A stretch of DNA of 64,000 nucleotides from an uncultured Mycoplasmatota bacterium (lineage in GTDB: Bacteria > Bacillota_I > Bacilli_A > RF39 > UBA660): assembly GCA_900547775.1 (NCBI GenBank), contig URHW01000001.1, positions 518,528-582,527 of the forward strand. The letters run 5' to 3'. The translations under genes and the position numbers were made by a program. The stretch's first letter is position 1; the number at the start of each line of letters is the position of its first letter. The notes beneath the pieces are model-generated. The model worked only from the letters and a program-made list of their open reading frames with translations, did no database searches and was not told the origin of the DNA. Shown in pieces: positions 55,875-64,000 of the stretch.

Positions 55875-56816
55875 ATGAATTTTGAAAAACCGGAATACAA
55901 AATTACAGAATATGTTGAAAAAAACAATTATGGAAAGTTTGAAATCGAACCTTTAGAAAGAGGTTTTGGTACAACTATTGGTAATGCATTAAGAAGAGTT
56001 ATGCTTTCATCAATGCCTGGTTCTGCTATTACTAGTGTTAAGATTGACGGAGTAATGCATGAATTTCAAAAAATAGATGGTATTATTGAAGATGTAACAA
56101 CTATAGTTTTAAATTTAAAGAGTGTTGTTATTAAAAATCATACTAAAGAAAATAAAACTATTAGATTATCTGCTAATAAGGAAGGCGAAGTTAAAGCTGG
56201 AGATATTGAATTAGATGCAGATTTAGAAATTATGAATCCTGACTTAGTTATTTGTACTTTAGTTAAGGGTGGAAAAATTGATATGGAAATGACTGTTGGT
56301 AATGGTCGTGGATATGTTGATTCTAAAGAAAATAAAAAATTACTTGGAGATTCTATTCAAGGTTTAATTCCTATTGATTCACTTTATAGTCCAATTGAAA
56401 GAGTTGGTTATGAAGTACAACCTGCAAGAGTTGGACGTAATGAAAATTATGATAAATTAGTTATGGAAGTTTATACTAATGGTTCAATGAGTCCAGAAGA
56501 AGCAATGGCACTTGCTGCTAAGATTTTAATCGAACATTTCAAAATTGTTGCTGATTTAAATAATATTGCTGATGCAACTGGAATTATTGCAGAAAAGAAA
56601 GTTGATCAAATTATTAAGACTTTAGAAACTCCAATTGAAGAGATTGAATTCTCAGTTAGAGCATATAACTGCTTAAAGAGAGCTGGAATTCATACAATGC
56701 AAGATTTAATTGATAAGAGAGAAGTAGATGTTACTAAGATTCGTAACTTAGGTAAGAAATCTCTTAAAGAAGTATTAGATAAAGTTAAAGAAATGGGACT
56801 AAGCTTCCGTGATTAG
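55875..56816 (+). CDS. rpoA: RNA polymerase alpha subunit
   Basis: 313 residues. N-terminal assembly domain (LERGFGTTIGNALRRVMLSS) and C-terminal DNA-binding domain (AYNCLKRAGIHTMQDLI, LGKKSLKEVLDKVKEMGL). Normal length. Confidence 0.98.
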   Translation: MNFEKPEYKITEYVEKNNYGKFEIEPLERGFGTTIGNALRRVMLSSMPGSAITSVKIDGVMHEFQKIDGIIEDVTTIVLNLKSVVIKNHTKENKTIRLSANKEGEVKAGDIELDADLEIMNPDLVICTLVKGGKIDMEMTVGNGRGYVDSKENKKLLGDSIQGLIPIDSLYSPIERVGYEVQPARVGRNENYDKLVMEVYTNGSMSPEEAMALAAKILIEHFKIVADLNNIADATGIIAEKKVDQIIKTLETPIEEIEFSVRAYNCLKRAGIHTMQDLIDKREVDVTKIRNLGKKSLKEVLDKVKEMGLSFRD

Positions 56817-56831
56817 AAAGAGGTAAGTAAT

Positions 56832-57173
56832 ATGTTATATCGTAAATTAGGTAGAGAAACTCGCATAAGAAGAAGTATATTAGCTGGACTTACTAAAGAC
56901 GTAATTAAAAATGAATATGTTGTTACTACTGATGCAAGAGCTAAAGAAGTAAGAAAATTTGTTGATAAGATGATTACTTATGGTAAGGATGGATCTTTAG
57001 TATCTAGAAGAAAAGCACTTGCTTTCTTACAAAATGATACTGTAGCAGTTAATAAAGTATTTAATGAACTAGCTAAACGTTATGAAACTCGTAATGGTGG
57101 ATATACTAGACTAGTTAAATTAAATGAAAGAAAAGGCGACGACGCTATGCAAATTAGAATTGAACTTGTTTAA
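56832..57173 (+). CDS. rplQ: 50S ribosomal protein L17
   Basis: 113 residues: YRKLGRETRIRRSILAGLTKD, GGYTRLVKLNERKGDDAMQIRIELV. Last gene of the operon, directly before a terminator. Confidence 0.97.
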   Translation: MLYRKLGRETRIRRSILAGLTKDVIKNEYVVTTDARAKEVRKFVDKMITYGKDGSLVSRRKALAFLQNDTVAVNKVFNELAKRYETRNGGYTRLVKLNERKGDDAMQIRIELV

Positions 57174-57190
57174 GTTTAATTCTTTTTTTT
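57157..57190 (+). terminator. Terminator of the ribosomal operon
   Basis: AATTGAACTT pairs with AAGTTTAATT (one G-T pair), followed by eight T. Confidence 0.8.
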
Positions 57191-57201
57191 ATGATTATTT
57201 A

Positions 57202-57270
57202 TCCAAATTGTAAAGTAATTTTTGTCCAAAGTGTAAAGTAAAACTTGTCTAAATTGTAAAATAATATTTA
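57202..57270 (+). repeat. Three tandem 23-bp repeats upstream of the DUF4143 ATPase
   Basis: Three copies of about TCCAAATTGTAAAGTAA plus a T-rich end begin at 57202, 57225 and 57248, a constant 23-base period, with a few substitutions. They end just before the TATAAT at 57290-57295, so they could be iterated operator sites. Confidence 0.75.
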
Positions 57271-57314
57271 CTTATAATTAAATTTATTATATAATTATTA
57301 CAGGTGATGAACTT

Positions 57315-58577
57315 ATGAATAAATATATGCCAAGGATTGTGGATAGTGTTTTAGAAAATAAATTAAAATATATAGGAGCAGTACTTATTGAAGGATGTAA
57401 GTGGTGTGGTAAGTCAACTACCGCAAGGCAGTTTGCTAAAAGTTATATTGAATTTCAAGATCCAGATAAAAAGTTACAATATGATAATACAAATCAGACT
57501 AAGCCATCATTATTTTTAGAAGGTGAAAAGCCTAGATTATTTGATGAGTGGCAGATGTATCCTGTTGTTTGGGATTCAATAAGAATGGATGTTGATCATA
57601 CAGGATTAAAAGGGCAATATATACTTACTGGTTCTGCAAGACCTACTGAAGATAGTGTTATGCATACTGGTACTGGTAGAATTACAAAACTTTTAATGAG
57701 ACCTATGAGTTTATATGAGTCAGGAGATTCTGATGGTTCTGTATCTTTAGAAGATATAATGAATAATAAAGATGTTTCTGGTGTTTCTAAGTTATCTTTT
57801 GATGATATTATAAATGTTATGATAAGAGGTGGTTGGCCAGAAACATTAAATATTCCAGATGATAATAAATATGAAGTTGCTAAGGATTATATAAGGGCTT
57901 TATTAAATGAAGAGATTAAAACATTTGATGGGGTAGAGAGAAATCCACAAAGAATGAATGCTCTTTTAAAAAGTATATCTAGAAATATTTCTACTTCTGT
58001 TAGTAAAAGTACAATTCTAGATGATGTTAAATTGGAGTTTGAAAATGAGTTATCAAGACCGACTTTAGATGATTATTTAAATGCATTAGAAAGATTGTAT
58101 ATTTTAGAAAGTATACCTGCGACAAATTTGAATTTAAGATCTAAGACACCTTTAAGAACAACTCCTAAATTAGAACTTGTTGATCCATCTTTAGCAATTG
58201 CTGCATTGGATTTAAAAAAACAAGATTTAGTTAATGATTTAAATTTAACTGGTTTCTTGTTTGAAAATATGTGTATAAGAGATTTAAAAATATATGCAGA
58301 TGCGATGAATGCTAGTTTATCTTATTTTAGAGATAAGAATGATTTTGAAGTTGATGTTATTTTAAGAAATGCTAATGGAAAATGGGGTGCAATAGAAATA
58401 AAGTTAGGTGCTGGTTATATTAATGAAGCTGCTAATAACTTGTTAAAATTTAAAGAACGTGTTGATATTGAAAAATGCGGAGAGCCTTCATTTTTAATGG
58501 TATTAACTGGAGCAGATTACTCTTATAAAAGAGATGATGGAGTATATGTTGTTTCTATAGGAAATTTAAAAAATTAA
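57315..58577 (+). CDS. AAA-type ATP-binding protein with DUF4143 domain
   Basis: 420 residues. N-terminal AAA_14 domain with Walker A EGCKWCGKST (about 27-36) and the Walker-B-like RLFDEWQ. The TGSARPT segment is the sensor. The C-terminal DUF4143 part ends in a PD-(D/E)XK-like strand set: FEVDVILRNANGKWGAIEIKLG. Such genes are common, mobile and poorly understood in gut bacteria; nuclease or defence roles have been suggested. It follows three 23-bp repeats. Confidence 0.85.
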   Translation: MNKYMPRIVDSVLENKLKYIGAVLIEGCKWCGKSTTARQFAKSYIEFQDPDKKLQYDNTNQTKPSLFLEGEKPRLFDEWQMYPVVWDSIRMDVDHTGLKGQYILTGSARPTEDSVMHTGTGRITKLLMRPMSLYESGDSDGSVSLEDIMNNKDVSGVSKLSFDDIINVMIRGGWPETLNIPDDNKYEVAKDYIRALLNEEIKTFDGVERNPQRMNALLKSISRNISTSVSKSTILDDVKLEFENELSRPTLDDYLNALERLYILESIPATNLNLRSKTPLRTTPKLELVDPSLAIAALDLKKQDLVNDLNLTGFLFENMCIRDLKIYADAMNASLSYFRDKNDFEVDVILRNANGKWGAIEIKLGAGYINEAANNLLKFKERVDIEKCGEPSFLMVLTGADYSYKRDDGVYVVSIGNLKN

Positions 58578-58606
58578 AGCATGACTTTTAGTCATGCTTT
58601 TTATCT
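58576..58606. terminator. Terminator between the DUF4143 gene and deoD
   Basis: AAGCATGACT and AGTCATGCTT with a 4-base loop; A and T flanks allow use on both strands. Confidence 0.88.
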
Positions 58607-59323
58607 TTTAATTATACTTTCTAATGCTAGGATTATCATGTTATCTAGGGCTGTTTGTCTTTCTTCTGGAGATAAGTCTTCACTTCGTTTATATGGAGAG
58701 TCTGATATTGATACTAAGCAGGTTGCTTCTTTATTTAAGAAGTTTGCTACTGTAAAGATACCGAATGCTTCCATTTCGCTAGCTAGTGGGTTTATATTTT
58801 TAGGTACTTTATCAAGCAAATGAGATATACTTTCGTATACGTCAAATATTTCAGATGTATAGATAGTTCCTTTAGTAATATTGATACCTAATTCTTTACT
58901 TGTATTTATAATTGTTTGATTTAAGGAGTTAGATGAAGATATTTTTTTACTTTTGCTTTTAGTTAGTGCATATCTAAAGTTTGAATCAGAGTATGCTGAT
59001 GATGCTAGAACGATATCTTTAATATTTAAATCTTTTGATAATGCACCAGCTGAACCTATTCTTATAATATTTTTAACATTATAAAATTTATATAATTCAT
59101 AAGTATAAAGTGATGCACTTGGAATGCCCATACCTGAACCAATAACAGTAATTTCTTTACCTTTATAAGTACCAGTATATCCTAGCATATTGCGTACATT
59201 ATTTATTAGTATTGGGTTTTCTAGATATTTTTCAGCAATATATTGTGCTCTTAGAGGATCACCAGGCAGTAATACGTTTTCTTTAATATTTTCTTTTTCT
59301 GTTACAATGTGAATTGGGTTCAT
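58601..59323 (-). CDS. deoD: Purine nucleoside phosphorylase, DeoD type
   Basis: 240 residues. Splits purine (deoxy)nucleosides with phosphate. LLPGDPLRAQYIAEKYL and GSGMGIPSASLYTYEL are the phosphate- and ribose-binding blocks; SEMEAFGIF binds ribose and SDSPYKRSE carries the proton-donor Asp. RBS AGTAGGAA. Alone on the - strand. Confidence 0.95.
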   Translation of the reverse strand: MNPIHIVTEKENIKENVLLPGDPLRAQYIAEKYLENPILINNVRNMLGYTGTYKGKEITVIGSGMGIPSASLYTYELYKFYNVKNIIRIGSAGALSKDLNIKDIVLASSAYSDSNFRYALTKSKSKKISSSNSLNQTIINTSKELGINITKGTIYTSEIFDVYESISHLLDKVPKNINPLASEMEAFGIFTVANFLNKEATCLVSISDSPYKRSEDLSPEERQTALDNMIILALESIIKR

Positions 59324-59461
59324 ATTATTCCTACTTTCTTTTTAAATTATATCATAAGTATCAAGTAATGGTTAAGCAGATGTAATAAATTTACATATAT
59401 TTTTTTAAAGTGTTATAATAAAAGTATGTTTATTTACGCATAATATGAAAAGAGGTGACTT

Positions 59462-60724
59462 ATGGTTTTTAAAGATTATAAGATGAAAGGTTATACTTTA
59501 CATACTATTAAGACTGATAAGTTTAAGATGTGTCATGTAGAAGTTATTTTTAGAAACAATGTTGTTAAAGAAGAAATTACTAAAAGAAATTTATTATTTG
59601 ATATGCTTTGTGAGTGCTCTAATAGTTATAAGGGTAAAAGAGACTTAGCATTAGAACTTGAGAATTTATATTGTGCTTCAGTATATGATGCAACAAGTAA
59701 AGTGGGTAACTCAGTTATAACAAATTTCTGCTTAGATTTTTTAAATCCAAGATATGCACAAGATGATATGCTAACTGACCGAGTATTTAAGTTATTATTT
59801 GATTTAATATTTAATCCTAAAGCAAGTAATAATGAGTTTGATCATAAGTTATTTGATTTTGTTAAAGAGAGACTATCTAATGATATAAAAATGTTAGATG
59901 ATAATCCTAAAAAGAAGAGTTTACTTAAAGCACTTAGTACTTTAGGTGATAGTCCATCTAGTTATGGTAGTTTAGGTTTTTTAGAAGAAATAGATAAAAT
60001 TACACCAGAGAACTTATACACATATTATAAACAAGTAATAAATACAGACTATGTTGATATATATGTAGTTGGTAATTTAGATATGGATGAAGTATCTAGA
60101 ATAGTAGGTAAATATGCTAAGTTTAATGTTATTAAGAATCATGAAGTAGGTATGTATGTTAGTAATGTTAAAAGAAAACCAGTTATATTAAGTGATAAGT
60201 CTAGTAATGCTCAAAGTAATATAGTAGTACTTGTTAATCTTAATAATTTAACTACTGATGAAAAGAAATATGCTGCTAATATGTATAATTTAATTTTAGG
60301 TGGAGGTTCACTTGAGACTAAACTTTATCAGAAGTTAAGAGTAGAAAATTCATTATGTTATAATGTAGGCTCTATGTATCAGAAATATGATGGACTTATT
60401 ATTATTACAACTAGTGTTGATATAAATAAAAGTAATCTAGCAGTTCAATTAATTAAAACTTGTCTTAAAGAGATGAAAACAAATATTAGTGATGAAGAAC
60501 TTGTTAATGCTAAAGCCCTTGTTAAGACTAGTTTAAATATGACTAATGATAATATTGGGAGAATAGTAGATAATGCTTATTATCAGAATATTAGTGATTT
60601 AGATGAATTAGATGTTAGATTAGATAAGTTTGATAAGGTTAGTATTAATGATGTTAAAAAAGTAGCTGAGAAGACTAGTATTAGTACTATTTATGTTTTA
60701 GAAGGGGGAAGTACAAATGAATGA
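59462..60724 (+). CDS. M16-family non-catalytic peptidase subunit (YfmF/YmfF)
   Basis: 420 residues of the M16 (insulinase-like) fold. The zinc motif HxxEH is absent from the N-terminal part, so it is the inactive partner. In Bacillus this pair is linked to EF-P 5-aminopentanol modification. RBS AGAGGTGA. It overlaps the next gene by 8 bases. Confidence 0.88.
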   Translation: MVFKDYKMKGYTLHTIKTDKFKMCHVEVIFRNNVVKEEITKRNLLFDMLCECSNSYKGKRDLALELENLYCASVYDATSKVGNSVITNFCLDFLNPRYAQDDMLTDRVFKLLFDLIFNPKASNNEFDHKLFDFVKERLSNDIKMLDDNPKKKSLLKALSTLGDSPSSYGSLGFLEEIDKITPENLYTYYKQVINTDYVDIYVVGNLDMDEVSRIVGKYAKFNVIKNHEVGMYVSNVKRKPVILSDKSSNAQSNIVVLVNLNNLTTDEKKYAANMYNLILGGGSLETKLYQKLRVENSLCYNVGSMYQKYDGLIIITTSVDINKSNLAVQLIKTCLKEMKTNISDEELVNAKALVKTSLNMTNDNIGRIVDNAYYQNISDLDELDVRLDKFDKVSINDVKKVAEKTSISTIYVLEGGSTNE

Positions 60725-62003
60725 GATATTATTACCTGGTGTGCTTGAGAAACTTTATACGTACACTTTAGATAATGGTCTTAAGATTTATATGGTACCT
60801 AATAATAAAACTAAGAATTTTTATATTACATTAAGTACTAAGTATGGGTCTATTTATACTAATTTTGAATATAATGGTAAGAAGTATGATATGCCAAAGG
60901 GGATAGCACATTATTTAGAGCATTTATTATTTAATATGCCTGATGGAACTACAGCACATGATTATTTTAGTAAGTTAGGAGCAAATATTAATGCATTTAC
61001 TTCTTTTGATATTACTTGTTATGAAGTATTTGCTAATGCTAATTTTAAAGAGTGTTTATCTTATTTAACTGAGTATGTTTATACACCATATTTTACTAAG
61101 GAAATAGTAAATAATGAGCGTGGTATTATTACGGAAGAGATTAATATGTATGAAGATAAACCTGGTACTCAGTTAATATATGGAACTTATAATAATATTT
61201 TTATTAAGGATGAAAGACAATATTTAGTTAGTGGTACGGTAAGTGATGTTAAAAAGATTACTAAGGAAGATTTAGAGATTTGTTATGAGGCTTTTTATCA
61301 TCCAGAGAATATGTTTATGATTATTACGGGTAACTTTGATCCTAATGAAGCAGTAGCGATTGTTAGTGAAGTTATGAGTAAGAAAGAGTTTCCTAAATAT
61401 AATAAACCAGTTCTTAAGTTTAAGAAAGAACCTTTTGAGGTTAAAACTAAGCATTTTGAGAGGTGTATGAATGTTAATATACCAAAGGTATCAGTTGGGT
61501 TTAAAGTACCTAAAAATGCTTTTAAAGGACTTAAAATAGATGAAAGAAAAGTAAGATTATATTTTAATTTATATATGAGAGTTCAGTTTGGTATAACTTC
61601 TTATTTAAGGGATGAGTTACAAAGTAGTAAGGTTATTACTGGTGGACTTAGTATGAACTTACTTGACACTGAAGATTATTATGTAGAAGTAATAGCAGCA
61701 TCTACAGAGTATCCTGATTATTTTATTAAAAGAGTTAAAGAAACTTTTGATGAAAGAGATATAAATGAAGAAGATGTTATTAGAAAAGTTAATGCTTCAG
61801 TAAGTAATTTAATTATGTATTTTGATGATATTGAAGGAGTTAATTCACAGATTCAGGATGATGTAATTGACTTTGGTGAGTATATGTATAATATTTATGA
61901 TGTATATAAAAGTTTAAATATAGAAGATGCTAGAGAAGTAGTAAAGAGATTAAATAAGCATATTACTACAGAGACAATTATTAAGCCTTTAGAAGAAAAG
62001 TAG
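60717..62003 (+). CDS. M16-family zinc peptidase (YfmH/YmfH)
   Basis: 428 residues. The inverted zinc motif HYLEHLLFN is present near residue 64, with a downstream Glu in ERGIITEEINMYED. It is the active member of the pair. Substrate unknown. A terminator follows. Confidence 0.92.
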   Translation: MNEILLPGVLEKLYTYTLDNGLKIYMVPNNKTKNFYITLSTKYGSIYTNFEYNGKKYDMPKGIAHYLEHLLFNMPDGTTAHDYFSKLGANINAFTSFDITCYEVFANANFKECLSYLTEYVYTPYFTKEIVNNERGIITEEINMYEDKPGTQLIYGTYNNIFIKDERQYLVSGTVSDVKKITKEDLEICYEAFYHPENMFMIITGNFDPNEAVAIVSEVMSKKEFPKYNKPVLKFKKEPFEVKTKHFERCMNVNIPKVSVGFKVPKNAFKGLKIDERKVRLYFNLYMRVQFGITSYLRDELQSSKVITGGLSMNLLDTEDYYVEVIAASTEYPDYFIKRVKETFDERDINEEDVIRKVNASVSNLIMYFDDIEGVNSQIQDDVIDFGEYMYNIYDVYKSLNIEDAREVVKRLNKHITTETIIKPLEEK

Positions 62004-62032
62004 AACGCATATGATTATGCGTTTTTTTTATG
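62003..62032 (+). terminator. Terminator of the M16 pair
   Basis: AACGCAT and ATGCGTT with a 6-base loop, then seven or eight T. Confidence 0.88.
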
Positions 62033-62037
62033 TTATT

Positions 62038-62066
62038 TAGTTGTCCTAAAATTTGCGACAACTCAA
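62038..62066 (+). pseudogene. Short RhuM remnant
   Basis: GTTGTCCTAAAATTTGCGAC reads VVLKFATTQ, which matches VVVAKFENTTQ of the intact RhuM-Fic protein. It lies just after the M16 terminator. Confidence 0.5.
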
Positions 62067-62101
62067 AAAACTTATTAAATAAAAAGGAAATTAAGTGTTA
62101 A

Positions 62102-62121
62102 TTTACAACAATAAATAATAG
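62102..62121 (+). repeat. 20-bp element (copy 2), before RhuM copy A
   Basis: TTTACAACAATAAATAATAG, identical to 27905-27924 and 62848-62867. Confidence 0.85.
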
Positions 62122-62132
62122 GATGCCCATAA

Positions 62133-62525
62133 ATGAAAAATGAAATCTTATTATTTGAAAATCAAGAAGTTAAATTAGAAGTTAATATGAAAGATGATAT
62201 GGTTTGTCTTACGCAAGGACAAATGGCAAAACTATTATAAGACAATAAAGATGGAGAATTAGAAGAGAAAAGTAATGTGCAAAAAATGCACTTTTCTAAA
62301 TAATTGGATAATTCAACTGTCGCAAAATATGCGACAGTACAAAAAGAAGGAAATAGAGATGTAACTCGCAAAATAGAATATTATAATCTTGATGTTATTA
62401 TTAGCGTTGGTTATCGTGTTAAAAGTAAGAATCGCATTATATTTAGGAAATGGGCTAATAAAATCTTAAAAAAAAGGTTATGTAGTTAATCAAAAGAGTT
62501 TAAAATATTTTGAAAAAACAATTAA
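62133..62525 (+). pseudogene. Decayed RhuM copy A
   Basis: The 5' part (MKNEILLFENQEVKLEVN...) is nearly identical to the intact gene but stops at a TAA at 62238-62240 after 35 codons. A middle part (STVAKYATVQKEG, YNLDVIISVGYRVKSKN, RKWANKIL) resumes at about 62304. After ILKK a frameshift leads into a VNQKSLKYFEKT remnant that runs straight into copy B. The Fic domain is gone. Confidence 0.85.
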
Positions 62526-62531
62526 GTTTAT

Positions 62532-62864
62532 ATGAAAGATGAAACAGTATGGTTATCTCAAAATCAAATGGCTGAATTATTTAATTCATCAAGAACAAAT
62601 ATAATTGAACATATTAATAATATTTATTCTGATGAAGAACTTGATAAGAATTCAACCTGTCAGGATTTCCGACAAGTTCGAAAAGAAGGTAAAAGAACTG
62701 TAACAAGAACTATTCCATTTTATAATCTAGATATGATTAAAGGTTATGTAGTTAATCAAAAGAGATTAAAATATCTTGAAAAAACAGTTAAGTTAATTGA
62801 TATTGCAGGAAGAATTGATATAAATTTAAAAGGAAAACAAAAACTATTTTACAACAATAAATAA
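62532..62864 (+). pseudogene. Decayed RhuM copy B
   Basis: An open frame of 110 codons that matches the RhuM part from MKDETVWLSQNQMAELF to DIAGRIDINLKG, but lacks the first 20 residues, has lost the SVGYRVKSKN...WA segment (it jumps from YNLDMI to KGYVVNQKRL), and ends where the Fic domain should begin. No RBS is in front. Probably a fossil. Confidence 0.75.
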
Positions 62865-62867
62865 TAG
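62848..62867 (+). repeat. 20-bp element (copy 3), before the intact RhuM-Fic gene
   Basis: TTTACAACAATAAATAATAG, followed by GAGGACTATAAATG; the AGGAGG made with the next bases is the RBS. Confidence 0.85.
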
Positions 62868-62878
62868 GAGGACTATAA

Positions 62879-63835
62879 ATGAAAAATGAAATCTTATTAT
62901 TTGAAAATCAAGATGTAAAACTAGAAGTTAATATAAAAGATGAAACAGTTTGGTTAAATACAGAACAAATGGCAAAATTATTTGATAGAGATTATAAAAC
63001 TATTAGAAAACATATTAATAGTGCCTTAGAAGAAGAACTAAGTGATCAAGTGGTAGTCGCAAAATTTGAGAATACCACTCAGCATGGTGCGATTGAAGGA
63101 AAAACACAAACTCATTATATAGAATATTATAATCTTGATGTTATTATAAGCGTTGGTTATCGTGTTAAAAGTAAAAATGGTGTTATTTTTAGAAAGTGGG
63201 CTACTAGTATATTAAAAGATTATATGATTAAAGGTTATGCAGTTAATCAAAAGAGATTAGAATATCTAGAAAAAACTGTTAAGTTAATTGATATTGCAGG
63301 AAGAATTGATATAAATTTAAAAGGAAATGAAGCACAGGAAATTATTAAAGTAATAAATAATTATTCTAATGCTTTAAATTTACTTGATGATTATGATCAC
63401 AAAAGAATAATTAAACCAAATGGTACAATTGATGAAAATAAAATTAATTATGAAGATTGTATGAATATTGTTAATAAACTTAAATTTAGTGGTGATAGTG
63501 ATTTATTTGCTCTTGAAAGAGATAATGGGGTGGAAGCAATTATTTTTGATATATATCAAACTTTTGATGGAAAGGACTTATACTCTTCAATCGAAGAAAA
63601 AGCAGCTAATTTTTTGTATTTAATTATAAAAAATCATGTGTTTATAGATGGCAACAAGAGAATTGCTGCAACATTATTCATTTACTTTTTGGAATTTTAT
63701 AATCTACTTTATAAAGATGGTAAACAAGTTATTGATAATAATACATTAGTTGCTATCACTTTACTTATAGCACAGTCTAATCCAAAAGAAAAAGAAATAT
63801 TAGTAGATTTAGTGATGAATTTTTTAAGTAGATAA
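62879..63835 (+). CDS. RhuM-family protein fused to a Fic/DOC domain
   Basis: 318 residues. The N-terminal RhuM domain (about 1-150) has a helix-turn-helix-like start (TEQMAKLFDRDYKTIRKHI) and YNLDVIISVGYRVKSKNG. The C-terminal Fic/DOC domain (about 170-318) carries HVFIDGNKR at 253-261, the active-site motif HxFxDGNKR for AMP or phosphate transfer to a protein target. No antitoxin-type inhibitory helix (SxxxE) is obvious. It may be a toxin of a toxin-antitoxin or phage-defence unit. RBS AGGAGG. Preceded by decayed copies of itself. Confidence 0.87.
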   Translation: MKNEILLFENQDVKLEVNIKDETVWLNTEQMAKLFDRDYKTIRKHINSALEEELSDQVVVAKFENTTQHGAIEGKTQTHYIEYYNLDVIISVGYRVKSKNGVIFRKWATSILKDYMIKGYAVNQKRLEYLEKTVKLIDIAGRIDINLKGNEAQEIIKVINNYSNALNLLDDYDHKRIIKPNGTIDENKINYEDCMNIVNKLKFSGDSDLFALERDNGVEAIIFDIYQTFDGKDLYSSIEEKAANFLYLIIKNHVFIDGNKRIAATLFIYFLEFYNLLYKDGKQVIDNNTLVAITLLIAQSNPKEKEILVDLVMNFLSR

Positions 63836-63904
63836 ATATTATATTTCTTCTTGAATTTTATGTCTTTATATTTTATAATTTTTATAGAGTATAAGGTGAT
63901 TATA

Positions 63905-64000
63905 GTGGAAGATAAAATATCGAGAGATAAGAATAAAATTAAGGTGTTTAGTTCTTTATTAATAATTGTTTTATTGGTAATGGGAGTTAGTTTTGCTATA
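63905..64000 (+). CDS. Start of a membrane or exported protein (3' truncated)
   Basis: GTG at 63905 follows AAGGTGAT. The 32 visible codons give a charged start and one hydrophobic segment (FSSLLIIVLLVMGVSFAI), a signal peptide or anchor. The rest lies beyond the window; no family can be named. Confidence 0.6.
   Translation, partial: MEDKISRDKNKIKVFSSLLIIVLLVMGVSFAI

Noticed and set aside
62319..62339. Palindrome CTGTCGCAAAATATGCGACAG as an operator
   Set aside because: It lies within decayed RhuM coding sequence and encodes the AKYATVQ part, so a regulatory role is not needed to explain it.

Overview
The window is a 64 kb piece of a very AT-rich, low-GC Gram-positive chromosome (Bacillota). 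Genes lie mostly on the + strand and are tightly packed, with AGGAGG-type ribosome binding sites and T-rich hairpin terminators. TGA is used as an ordinary stop (for example spo0A and map), so this is the standard code and not the Mycoplasma code. Sporulation genes (spo0A, a cotJA/cotJB fusion, cotJC, yunB, a yutH/cotS-like gene, a CwlJ/SleB hydrolase) point to an endospore-forming lineage. Phosphoketolase, an [FeFe]-hydrogenase-like protein and ferredoxins suggest an anaerobic fermenter, probably an uncultured Bacilli- or Clostridia-like gut organism. The host assignment is inference.

Layout. 1-9.9 kb: asnB (5' end cut off), an acyl-adenylating enzyme, a hybrid sensor-kinase-like protein without its histidine, spo0A with a 0A box in front, a ClpC-like ATPase with a decayed second ATPase domain, cysS and a zinc membrane peptidase. 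10-20.8 kb: uvrB, a VanY-type carboxypeptidase, a Mn-dependent pyrophosphatase, a Ca2+ P-type ATPase, a UPF0316 protein, cotJ genes and trmL. 20.9-26.2 kb: ferredoxin and a run of small, mostly unrecognised genes including yunB, a YutH-like gene and a NifU-like gene. 26.3-28.9 kb: two divergent tRNA clusters (six and four genes), an orphan MvaI/BcnI-type endonuclease gene, then two more tRNAs. 29-32.7 kb: phosphoketolase, an E2-like acyltransferase, a 43-residue basic protein and tRNA-Trp.

33.2-34.2 kb: a roughly 430-nt structured non-coding RNA with a good sigma-A promoter directly precedes a small membrane protein carrying a DxxxD motif. I read this pair as OLE RNA and its partner OapA. It is the most striking element in the window. 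34.2-43.1 kb: undecaprenyl-phosphate recycling enzymes (PAP2, UppP), two SDRs, a YnbB-like PLP enzyme, a small exporter, a glucosaminidase-like protein, the hydrogenase and a glycosyltransferase.

43.1-57.2 kb: one long ribosomal operon, rpsJ to rplQ (S10-spc-alpha), with secY, adk, map, infA, rpmJ and rpoA, and with rpmD (L30) missing. 57.2-64 kb: an AAA/DUF4143 ATPase behind three 23-bp repeats, deoD, the YfmF/YfmH M16 pair, and an intact RhuM-Fic gene preceded by decayed tandem copies of itself. A 20-bp element is shared word for word between the RhuM genes and the endonuclease gene 35 kb away.
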